Origin: Notospermus geniculatus
Lineage: Eukaryota > Nemertea > Pilidiophora > Heteronemertea > Lineidae
NCBI GenBank assembly: GCA_002633025.1
Contig: NMRB01000716.1
Span: 116,281-180,280, forward strand
Reading direction: 5' to 3'
DNA: 64,000 nt
In this document: piece after piece, positions 24,201 through 32,855 of the stretch
How the letters are laid out: each line of letters starts with the position of its first letter
Numbering within the stretch: the first letter of the stretch is position 1
The notes under the pieces: model-generated
What the model saw: only the letters and a program-made list of their open reading frames with translations
Database searches by the model: none
What the model was told of the DNA's origin: nothing
Program-made: the position numbers and the translations under genes

Positions 24201-27200
24201 TCGGATGCGGCTAAGAACCCAAAGTGTGAGCCGCTCCCAGTGACTCGAGCAGATGCTTCAAACACCACCGTGGCCGGTAGGTTTAACATTGGTCGATTCC
24301 TTCCTCTTTCATAGGACACTCAACGTTTTCATCAAATAAGCCTACAGTACAGGTCACAATTGACGTCCCTATGGCTTCGCGTAAGTTACTCGTAAGTTAC
24401 GCGTAACTCACGGTTTTGATTTTGCGTAACTCACCGCGTAACTCGCCAAAATCGTGTAACTCGCCTCGTAAATCACAGCGTAGCTAGCGAAATTCGCGTA
24501 ACTCACCTCATAAGTTACGCATAACATAGCTCGTGAGTTGATGCGTAAGCCTAAGTTACGAGTGACTTGCGCGTAACTTACGCGAATTTAGGGATGTCAA
24601 TTGTGACCTGTACTGTATATCAAATTCTGTTCAACTGTAAGTTTACCGTTATGAAAAATGTGAAACGATTTCTTTCTTTCAGCCACAACAACACCAGCCA
24701 CAACAGCTACTCCCACTACAGCTGCTTCCACTACAGCTACACCCTCTACGAGTGACAACACTACAAGCACGCTATGGAAACTGAAAGAAAGCACTTACGT
24801 CTTTCCAGTAAGTGCTAGTTGTTAATTGTGAAATATCAGCAGAAATCTCTCCACAGTAATCTATTCTTATGGTCACATAAAACACTGGAGTTATTTTGGA
24901 TTTTCCTTTCATCCTTGGGTTCTAAATCCACAGTATATTTCCTCCGTTCATTTCAGGGAAATGTTCTTTACAAAACCGTAGAGGGTGAAAGGTCAGCTTG
25001 GCCTACCACAACTGTGGAAGAACTCCTGTTGTTATCGTGCTGTGTCCCAGGGGGAAACAGTGAAAAGTATATCAACAAAACAGCATCTGCGATATTATTC
25101 AGTGTATTGGCTCCTAATTATAATGTCAACTGGACTAGTGCAAATGGTAAGTTTACTCTACTTCATTCATTACGCTTCCATTAATACTGAGAAAAACTTG
25201 AAGTGTGTCCAAATTTCTGCTTTCCTGATGAAATTCATCTCTTTACAGCAAAAACCGCAAGTACGGGGGAGACAACGATAAAAAATCCTGCCTTCATTGA
25301 TGTTGCTCCATGTCCATGTAACCTTATCAAGAATGGGTGCGACGTGAACTGCTGCTGTGACACGGTGAGCTGGTTGATTGCCATGAACAAAATGACCGTC
25401 GCTTGCTCTGATCCTATAACGAACAATCTGAAATCATTTGCAGCTGTAGTAGCTGTCAAGGCCATGTGTTTGCATGCAGGCGGGGATAGTTACTTACCCA
25501 AAATGGACAGTGTGTTTTGTTACATGTCTTTACCCAACAGTCCAGGACTGTAGGATAAAGACATGTAGGATAAAGACATGTAGCATACCTTGAATGGTAC
25601 CATGGTTTATCCCCAGCATTTTACTACAAACACAATAACCTTACAAGAAGCAGAAACACTACTCTGAGGTGGTATAGATGCAGTGAGTCACAGTCAGAAT
25701 TGTCCCCATGTGCAGATTTGGTTTTTAGTGTTTATTCTTTTGCCTTTCTCCCTCAGGATTGCACTGCAGAAAACAACAAAACGTTCACGTGTTACCCTGG
25801 TATTTGGGGCGGCAATCGAACAGAGGGCCCAGTGGACAGGAGCTGTGATTCAACCCGTCACGACAAAGAGGATTGGTGGATGTTTACTTGTGTCTACTAT
25901 GAAAACAATGCCTATTTAACAATAACCTTACAAGAAGCAGAAACACTACTCTGAGGTGGTATAGATGCAGTGAGTCACAGTCAGAATTGTCCCCATGTGC
26001 AGATTTGGTTTTTAGTGTTTATTCTTTTGCCTTTCTCCCTCAGGATTGCACTGCAGAAAACAACAAAACGTTCACTTGTTACCCTGGTATTTGGGGCGGC
26101 AATCGAACAGAGGGCCCAGTGGACAGGAGCTGTGATTCAACCCGTCACGACAAAGAGGATTGGTGGATGTTTACTTGTGTCTACTATGAAAACAATGCCT
26201 ATTTAGGCCATTACTACAATACACAAAGTGGAATTCGCACCAAACAATCATATGCAACCACTCTACATCCTAAGAGGCCAACTTATTCCTGGAAGTGAGT
26301 CTTGCTACTTTCATGTTTTCAGCTCTAGCAAAACATTTTCAATATGGCTGCCTGCTGAATGAACTGGAATTCTGGATGAAACCAGTGGGAGGATCTTCTC
26401 TTCTTTGTGTAGTGTGATATTCCAATGAAAAGTTTCCAGTCAGGAAAGCATTGGGTGGGCTTAAAAAGCACTTCCTGCTTGCTCAGCTCCTGGGACTAGT
26501 TGGGTTCAGTTTCTGCCCCTCAAATACCTGTAGTAAATTGCTGTCTGTTTTATTTTCAGGGAGGTTGACAAACGTAATGTTGCCGAGAATGTGACTGGTG
26601 CCGGTTATAAACAAGGCATAAGTATTCAGACGCAGATCCCAGCGACAGGAGGTGCTGTTGGTGTACTTTCTTTGCCTCAGCGTATCGTCGATGGCCGATG
26701 CCTCCGCACTGCACCAGTTCGATATCTAATGGATGAGGACACCAATTGCAATTTCAAGATGACAAAAGCAACTTGTCTTGAAGTCGGCGGTCCATTCAAT
26801 GCGAGAAGTTACGTAGTGCCATCTACAATAACTCATCCACCTTGTCCACCGTACTCCGGCGTTAAGGAGCAATATGGGGGAACTGCATACACCACTGTCA
26901 ATACAAACTATTTCTGTACCACTGACTTCAATGGATACGTGAAGAACTTACAAGACATTCCAACGGTTGCATCCAGATCATTATTTTCAACCACTATTGA
27001 TAATCACACAACATGTGAATTCAATGAGAATGGCCTCTTTGTCTGTCCAAACAGCACGGTGGCAACCACTCCTGCCCCTGCCACTCCTCAAAGATGCGCA
27101 TACGATGACAGTCTTAAATTACCACCAGAACCAACGTACGACACGGCGAACGGAATTTGTCGCAATGCTGTTCTTGATGTTCAATACAGTTTTTATTGGG

Positions 27201-30200
27201 CTGGGAAGAAGATTGTCAACCTTACTGCTAACTACATCATAGGAAATGTTCCTGCTGAAATGAGTTATACAAAAACTGTGAAGACCTACTCCACCGATCC
27301 CAAAAATGGGTCTCCGTTGGTGAAAACAGCCGTTCTGAATCTCAAATACCCCACGACGGTCACGCAAAAATATTCCGTAAGATTTACTCATGATTACAAG
27401 TTCGATGTTCTGAAAGCAGAGAATCCAGACGTGGTGGACACCAGGGGGAACTACTCACCAAAATCAGGTTACCCAGGTACGTTTTTCTATTAGTTTTGCC
27501 TCGAGTAGTCCATCCTTGTTTACTTTGTTACAGTTCCTATTTGGTGTTCCATTTCAGGATATGAGATTGGAAAGCCAATTATTGCCGGAATTGCCGACTT
27601 TAATACTACCACTAACACCACAGATCCTGTCAACTACAAACAAGGAAATGGCATCTACTACTTCAAACCTGGTTCGTACATTGTATAATAAAACTAAACA
27701 ATGAACTGCATTGTAAATCCTTGGCATGTAGTGTACTAAACATGTCGGTCCATTATAACTTGTGTCAATAGATTTAGTTTTGCTGAGTGTTAAAAAGTTG
27801 AATCGAGCGTGAGAATACGATTGATATAAATTGTATCCGTATCGTATGTGTATTTCCATGGGTTTGAAATTCCTGCTCGCTGGAAGGAATAAAATTTGAC
27901 TTATCCTTAACCTTTTCAGATGTTAGTGGTCTCTGCACAACTGCTGCCAAGGAACCAGCCACATTTGGTACTGAGGTTATGAGTAACTGCGCCATCTACC
28001 TCAACATTGGTGACTTTGATGACTGTGATTTGCTGAGGTTAGTTTCACGGATTTCTTGAAGGCTGGATGGGATCAAGTTCAATCAGGGTGAGGGGGATCC
28101 AGGACTTTGAGAAAGGGGCATGGCAATGCCTAAAACACCCCTCCAATTGAGATTTGCCATCCATGTGCTCTCAGTAGATGATGTACCGGTACAAATTTTG
28201 AAGTCAGAAAGATGATAATGCACATTGTGACCAATTTGGTGTTCCATTTCAGGATATGAGATTGGAAAGCCAATTATTGCCGGAATTGCCGACTTTAATA
28301 CTACCACTAACACCACAGATCCTGTCGACTACAAACAAGGAAATGGCATCTACTACTTCAAACCTGGTTCGTACATTGTATAATAAAACTAAACAATGAA
28401 CTGCATTGTAAATCCTTAGCATGTAGTGTACTAAACATGTCGGTCCATTATAACTTGTGTCTAGACATCAATAGATTTAGTTTTGCTGAGTGTTAAAAAG
28501 TTGAATCGAGCGTGAGAATACGATTGATATAAAGTGTATCCGTATGTGTATTTCCATGGTTTGAAATTCTGCTCACTGGAATAAAATTTGACTTGCCCTT
28601 TTCAGATGTTAGTGGTCTCTGCACAACTGCTGCCAAGGAACCAGCCACGTTTGGTACGGAGGTTATGAGTAACTGCGCCATCTACCTCAACATTGGTGAC
28701 TTTGATGACTGTGATTTGCTGAGGTAAGTTTCACAGATTTCTTGAAGGTTGGATGGGATAAAGTTCAATCAGAGGGAGGGAGATCCAGGACTTTGAGAAA
28801 GGGGCAACGCCTAAATCACCCCTCACATTGAGATTTGCCATCCATGTGCTCTGAAATTTTGAAGTCAGAAAGATGATAATGCACATTGTGACCAGTGATT
28901 ATTATGATTTACAAATACAAACATCTTGATTGTACAATTCTGATTTGGTTTGCAGGAAAACTTTCCTCCTAAATCTGGACAGTATGATGCCAGCTAATTA
29001 CATCAGTCAGATAGGTTATGTGAATGACACAAACAGACCAGTAGACCAACACTGGGCGAAGATATACAGGTATGGTTTCCATGCTATTTCAACTTACTTG
29101 GATTGCCATTGAGTTTCAAATGGTTCCAGGTTGATGGGTTCAAACTGCAGGCAAGACCCAAGGTCTGCAATTGAGATTCCACGTACCCTGCTTGTCTCCG
29201 CGTCAGTAAATCACTCATTAATTCCCTCTACATTCATGTACATTTCAGGCTGTATTCAAAAGAGTCTCGACTTAGACGCGTGTAACTTTGTCAAATGCAT
29301 GGTGGAAGTGTGTGCATTTAGTGAAGTTGCACGTGTCTAAAGTCTTAATCGCACGATGATCACCCTTTTTGAATACGGCCCAGTCTATGCACTTCATGCA
29401 AGTCCTGAGCCGCTCAGTTCCAAGAAAAGGATATGGTCGAAAGAGGGCCAAGGTTATTTCTTTTTTCCTCAACTTTCAGGACTGATCTTACAGATGTCAT
29501 ATTCCCAGTAACTAACACAAGTGAGGCATATATCAATGAAACCATAGAACTGCAAAAACTTGTGACTGGTCTTCCGAACGGGACTCATGATCTAGTCAAG
29601 CCGTATGAGAAAATAAAGGGATACTGTAATTACATTCCTACTGGGATTCGTATTTTAATACTCTCTGCTTACACTGGTAACATCAATGGTCGTGAAATCC
29701 ACAGAGTTGTTGGAGCTGAAATTAGGTAAGCAATTTGAAAAATGTCTTGATGCTGTTTGCAGGTTTCAAAGTGGGGAGATTTTTCCAATGTTTCCAGCCT
29801 AGGCACAGGGAATTGCCCGTGAAAAAAACACCCTTGCCTGAAAGTGAAGGAGTTCAACAATACTTCTGGTACATGTACATGTAGTTTATACCATTTCACA
29901 GAAAGAAGAATGTGTTTTTTCCAGGTATACGTTGTCCAACCTCACCTTCAGCTGCACTGGTTTACGAGGCTCTGCCTGTCCAAAGGGCTCCAAGGAGGTT
30001 CAACTCTTCCAAGCAACTGCTGCAATCGACTTTGCTGATGTTCCCAGAAACCCTTCAACTGATGCGAGGTAAAGAACAAAGACCGCCAGCTGTTCAAAAC
30101 TTGCTGACCTGGGTTTCTCAAATTTAAGGCAGTCCTCCGTGTAAGAGTTTTCTGGTATGAGTTGGCTCTAAATGGGCAATTCATCATTGATGACTTCCTT

Positions 30201-30840
30201 TGGACTCATGCTAATACCGATATCACGTGGAACTGCCCATAGCTTGCCCATTGAGAGCCAACTAGCACAAGATAATTCTCACAAGGCCTGTGGAGAGCCT
30301 TAAAGGAGTACGGTGTTGGATCTCAAAATGCGTTATTTGACTGCCGACGTTGTGGGAGCCACCTAGTGGCAGTAAGACGAACTACAAAAATGCATTACAA
30401 AATGTATGCAATAAATCGGGTGAATTCGTTGACAACGTAGTTAGTCCCTGGGTTGGAGAGTGGCGCAGTGGCGCCAGCTGTCGAGAAAAATTGGCAATAC
30501 TGTGCTCCTTTAATGGATGCCAATGATAGCTGAATCTAAATAACAAAACTTTTATTTGAATAACTTTTTAGTAGTAAATCGTAATATAGCAGCTGTAGTA
30601 TGAAAACTATGACAATATGCATGTGCTTGAATTGATGTGTCTCATGTGCATTCTTTTATTTTCAGGTCCACCACGTATGGGTGGAAGTGTTATGAGGAGA
30701 AATGCTCAGCTCAACTGTTCTATCCATTTACCAGATACTACACACAAGAACCATATCAGTACACATTCGGAATCCTTGGTGGTGAACGCCAGCAGCTGCA
30801 ACCGCCTATATACGATCGACCAGCTTTTTCTGGTGCTTGA
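15244..30840 (+). CDS. TCTN2: Tectonic-2-like ciliary transition-zone protein, 20 coding exons
   Basis: Tectonics act in the MKS/B9 complex at the ciliary transition zone. Exons: 15244-15322, 16526-16665, 16770-16900, 17312-17416, 17701-17805, 17998-18068, 22738-22805, 23278-23377, 23579-23821, 24683-24807, 24957-25146, 25249-25364, 26044-26294, 26560-27476, 27558-27671 (or 28253-28366), 27920-28037 (or 28606-28723), 28956-29069, 29480-29725, 29925-30068 and 30666-30840. All phases agree, giving about 1183 aa. The N-terminus is a signal peptide. Residues 348-373 are a Thr/Ala/Pro linker. The tectonic hallmark CPCN..CDVNCCCD is at 474-490, followed by DC and a WGG segment. Then come GYKQGISI, GYPGYEIGKPI and a C-terminal Cys..FYPFTRYY segment as in TCTN2. 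It is much longer than vertebrate TCTN2 (about 700 aa) through N-terminal beta-rich sequence. No C-terminal transmembrane helix is visible. The duplicated exons are the main uncertainty. Confidence 0.92.
15782..16363. mobile_element. Foldback element with GGCCCGGTTGCACAAAAGC ends
   Basis: The long inverted repeats (left from 15782, right to 16363) share about 60 bp, including CATACTAGG..TAGTATCAT and CTATCTCCTAGTTGGCTTC. It lies in TCTN2 intron 1. No ORF is recognised. Confidence 0.85.
17085..17338 (+). repeat. 127-bp tandem duplication over the TCTN2 exon 4 acceptor
   Basis: 17085-17211 and 17212-17338 are nearly identical and each ends with a copy of the polypyrimidine tract, TAG acceptor and the first ~27 bases of exon 4. 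Reading from the first acceptor runs into an in-frame stop at the second TAG, so the second copy (exon start 17312) is the productive one. Confidence 0.92.
18386..18491. repeat. Two adjacent hairpin palindromes in TCTN2 intron 6
   Basis: 18386-18411 pairs with 18414-18439 (26 bp, one mismatch, 2-bp loop). Immediately next to it, 18441 onward pairs with the sequence ending at 18491. Both can form cruciforms. Confidence 0.8.
19089..19128. repeat. 40-bp perfect palindrome
   Basis: A perfect inverted repeat without spacer (GAAAGCGTTTTCCGTAAAAC and mirror). It lies within about 200 bp of GTTTT/AAAAC-rich sequence that may be a decayed MITE. Confidence 0.8.
19867..20979 (-). CDS. Cupin/JmjC-like type II membrane protein nested in TCTN2 intron 6
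   Basis: A single open reading frame of 370 aa. Residues 1-80 are hydrophilic with a short helical segment. A Lys/Arg cluster precedes a transmembrane helix at about 83-102, which predicts a cytosolic N-terminus and lumenal C-terminus. Residues ~180-370 resemble the cupin_8/JmjC-like fold: LPVIISDATDDWPA, later WYAQIKGDS, and an ending with a large charged turn and IAIASGGHFD. I see no HxD Fe(II)-binding motif before the WYAQIKG segment, so catalysis is doubtful. N-glycosylation sequons and paired cysteines suit a secretory-pathway protein. The coding region has no introns. An acceptor at 21009-21010 and a donor at 21911-21912 (minus) suggest a spliced 5' UTR. The exact family member is not recognised. 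Confidence 0.85.
   Translation of the reverse strand: MAAKGKTDSEIRARKGKGTTTESSADEAGSEQQMTLDEKIAAIDREIQTIHHFFVAKGYTPLEIEHGARPLLDKLKRASRRRLALTAIKVAVILLIAYGFIHYDPAYKVALKFSRIALVKYVLPYWDWQSLYDKTCVVDNPYFEGERIYQEDCEICEGLKEIPREANITPERLTDKYMNRDLPVIISDATDDWPARKLFNTTFLTDLFLKTPKIKDYSGCYFASNVRGINSNNKLFLKKASSGLTDYYAHWENCMSPVAKRLREYYDRPYFLPASSDMQKYNWIFISKDYSGKKFKPIPLEAPFIWYAQIKGDSMVKALPKHPCNETCEGAVDILQEGELLFMTDRIWFLDYLPNGEGENIAIASGGHFD
21009..21912 (-). other. Probable 5' UTR intron of the nested cupin-like gene
   Basis: On the minus strand a TTTTTCAG acceptor lies 29 bp upstream of the ATG. A CTTCAG/GTATGT donor lies about 0.9 kb further upstream. The untranslated exon would end at 21913. Inferred from splice signals only. 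Confidence 0.45.
22437..22521 (+). repeat. Possible tRNA-derived SINE fragment
   Basis: GGAGAGCATTTAAGAGTGCC is followed by a B-box-like GGTTCAACTCC at tRNA-like spacing. The A box is poor and no cloverleaf was drawn. Confidence 0.35.
23006..23202. mobile_element. MITE in TCTN2 intron 7
   Basis: Imperfect inverted ends GGGGAACTTTCCTGCCGT and ACGGCAGGAAAGTATCCC are followed by mirrored GTTAGC.GTCCAAGAAC and GACGTCA segments. About 197 bp, no ORF. Confidence 0.8.
24090..24274 (+). pseudogene. Truncated duplicate of TCTN2 exon 9
   Basis: 23636-23941 is repeated at 24090-24395 (offset 454). The second copy carries the last ~186 bases of exon 9 and its donor but lacks the exon's 5' part and acceptor. 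The nearest upstream acceptor-like sites lead to an immediate stop, so this copy appears non-functional. Confidence 0.85.
24343..24617. mobile_element. TA-flanked TIR element rich in CGTAACTCGC words
   Basis: Perfect ends TACAGTACAGGTCACAATTG and mirror, with TA at both boundaries, fit a Tc1/mariner-like MITE. The interior consists of about ten variants of GCGTAACTC/GTAAGTTAC in both orientations. The left end alone also appears at 23891-23941, carried along by the exon 9 duplication. Confidence 0.85.
25632..26205 (+). repeat. 287-bp tandem duplication containing TCTN2 exon 13
   Basis: 25632-25918 and 25919-26205 are nearly identical. Each has the CCCTCAG acceptor and the start of exon 13. 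In the first copy the exon (25757 onward) has no donor and ends at an in-frame TGA about 195 bases in. The second copy (26044-26294) continues to a good donor and is taken as the real exon. Confidence 0.93.
27540..28895 (+). repeat. ~695-bp tandem duplication of TCTN2 exons 15 and 16
   Basis: Copy A has exons 27558-27671 and 27920-28037. Copy B has 28253-28366 and 28606-28723. The protein sequences differ by about one residue (Asn to Asp). Exon 16 of copy A has a weak GTTAGT donor, while copy B has GTAAGT. Exon 15 is symmetric (phase 1 to 1) but exon 16 is not, so including both exon 16 copies would shift the frame. Confidence 0.92.
29248..29381. mobile_element. Short MITE with GGC(C/T)GTATTCAAA ends
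   Basis: GGCTGTATTCAAAAGAGT and CACCCTTTTTGAATACGGCC are inverted. The interior has mirrored GACGCGTGTAACTT and AAGTTGCACGTGTC. It is related to the larger element at 12283-12707 and lies in TCTN2 intron 17. Confidence 0.75.
30304..30509. mobile_element. TTAA-flanked MITE (piggyBac-like)
   Basis: TTAA flanks both sides (30300-30303 and 30510-30513). The inverted ends are AGGAGTACGGTGTTGG and its near mirror. TTAA target duplication is the mark of piggyBac-type insertion. It lies in the last TCTN2 intron. Confidence 0.75.
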
Positions 30841-31211
30841 GAATGATTCACACCTCAGTTTTTTGGCACTCCTTTTACGTGTAATTACAGCACCTTCATT
30901 CCATGGAGCCCAGGGCAGGCAACACACATGTAGTCCAATCAGTGCCGAGGCAGAATGTTTTGAAGTCCGTGTAGTAGATTAACTCTCTAAATATCAAAAA
31001 ATTAGGGCCTATGTTACGAAAGCTTGAATGGCGACTGAATCCTGTCACATGGGTACTTGTTGCAAAACTCTCCATGAGTACCCCGGTACTTTCCAATGAA
31101 AATATCTATGTGACTAGGTTTCTGCAAGATTGCCAGCATTGGTAGGTGAACCAGTTTAATGAAATTGCCACCACTGTTGAAATGGGTAAAAGTGATTACA
31201 TGTAATACAAA

Positions 31212-31393
31212 TAGACTCTATCACTCCAAAAGAGCGCAGCACCTGACGGGACAGCGTCATGACGTCCCGCACATCTCATGACGTCCCACAGGTCTCATGA
31301 CGTCCCACACGTCATTTCTGAACGCATGACGTGACTCGAAAAAAAATCCGGTTGTTTCAGCGATCATGACATCATGAAACAATCTGATTTTTT
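31212..31393. mobile_element. MITE-like element, family 1 copy 3 (right end missing)
   Basis: It begins CTATCACTCCAAAAGAG like the copy at 5131 and keeps the GACGTCCC and CATGACATCATGAAACAATCTG interior. The right inverted end is absent; the sequence switches to another repeat at about 31394. Confidence 0.75.
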
Positions 31394-31910
31394 GGCTCAC
31401 CTGTGGTGAGCTCTTACGATGGTGCAGCGTCCGTCGTCGTCGTCGTTGACCGATAGCAGGGCACGTTTCGTAACCGCTGGGGCTATTGATCTGAAACTTG
31501 GTACATATATACCCCTTGGTGAGATGACCTCAGACACCAAGTTTCGCTCCGATCAGATTCCTGGCTTGGCCACAAGGGCGATAAACCGAAAACCTTTAAA
31601 GTGCAGTTTCACCTTAACCGTTGATCGGATCATCACCAAATTTTTATCGTAGGTACATCTTATGAGGATACACGACATATCACCCGGGGTTTTGATTTGA
31701 CATAATTTTCAAGGTCACAGAGGTCAAAGTTCGAAATTTCATCGTCAGGCGGCACGCTTTGTGGCTATTTGTCCCGGATTGTTCAAATTAGGTGTGATGA
31801 TGTATCTAGGTACCCTCTATGTCTGTGGCGAATTTCGGTCTGATCAGACTTCAAATATGGCCACCAGGTGGCTATCTTGGAAATTGGGTGTTGGCCCATA
31901 GCTCGTTAAC
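31394..31910 (+). repeat. Dispersed repeat family H (GGCTCACCTGTGGTGAGC start)
   Basis: It begins with GGCTCACC..GGTGAGC and CCGTCGTCGTC, then TCACCAAATTTTTATC and AAGGTCACAGAGGTCAAAG. The same order occurs reversed at 62679-63175, and start-only fragments are at 36935-37060, showing a dispersed family. No intact ORF. Confidence 0.75.
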
Positions 31911-32592
31911 TACTGGAGCTAGAATGTTCTGAACTTGAACAAGGACGTATCTTCGTGGCCTTCATGTGTTCATGTCTACACTTGAACATGCAATTGTCAT
32001 CTGTTCTTCTGGGACATTCACCCACACACAGGTGAGCACATGGTCCATGGACCATTTCATATATATTGGGGTATGTGCTCCTTGGACCTCTGAAACACAC
32101 CCACCACGCCTGCAATGCATGCCTCAAGCCCCTCTGATATTGGTGGTGTTCTGAAAACAGAGAGGAAGCCTATTGTAAAAGCAATCCAACATTGGATAAA
32201 CGACAGAGCTCAACTCAGCCAAGTGCAAAGTGAGATTGAGCATTAATCCAGAGAGAAAGCTAAAAATGTTCAAAGGTGGGTAGATTTCTTCTCCCTGGCT
32301 ACAGGTGCGTCAGTTTAGTCTGTGGAGAGGCTTGGGCATTGTCAGAAACTTCCTTCGGGCCGTAGAGTGGATACCTAAGACGGTAGGCAGCCTGGTGAAA
32401 TCGGCTTGATATAGGAGGAAGCTTGCAATGATGAGTTCAGGTCTTTCGATTATATTTCAATATTAATGTAACTCCTTTTGGGGGTGCAGTGAAAATATAA
32501 TAGAAAGGCCTTTCATCATTGGAAGTTTCAGCGAGGTTTGAGTAGGTGAAGTAACTCATTCAGTCATCATTCAAAGCTCCCTCCTGATATAC

Positions 32593-32844
32593 ATGTGTTG
32601 CTACACATGTATATCAATCATGACCCCAATGAGGAAACCAGGTGAGGGGTGGAATTGGATAGGGACTGGGACATGGAACTGTGTTAAAAACAATACAGAT
32701 CCATGTGTATCTGTTGATACTCCCAATGCTTCTACCAAGCAGGTCCTAGCACAAGTTGCTTATAGCCGCGGAGTGCACAAAGTGCATGGCGTTGGTAGCG
32801 TCGAGATGTTGGCTCCAAACACTTCTCATGCCTTCTGGGTTTAG
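32593..32844 (+). CDS. Unrecognised 83-codon open frame
   Basis: The frame is open to a stop at 32844. Its composition looks protein-like in the centre (Trp, Cys and Val rich; WNWIGTGTWNCV, then DPCVSVDTP). It lies just left of a 1.7-kb tandem duplication and has no splice partners I could identify. It may be a remnant of a transposon or an orphan exon. Not recognised. Confidence 0.25.
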   Translation: MCCYTCISIMTPMRKPGEGWNWIGTGTWNCVKNNTDPCVSVDTPNASTKQVLAQVAYSRGVHKVHGVGSVEMLAPNTSHAFWV

Positions 32845-32855
32845 GGCGGACTCAC

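Noticed and set aside
24597-24794. Minus-strand 65-codon Val-rich frame
   Set aside because: It is the complement of the low-complexity Thr/Ala exon 10 of TCTN2.
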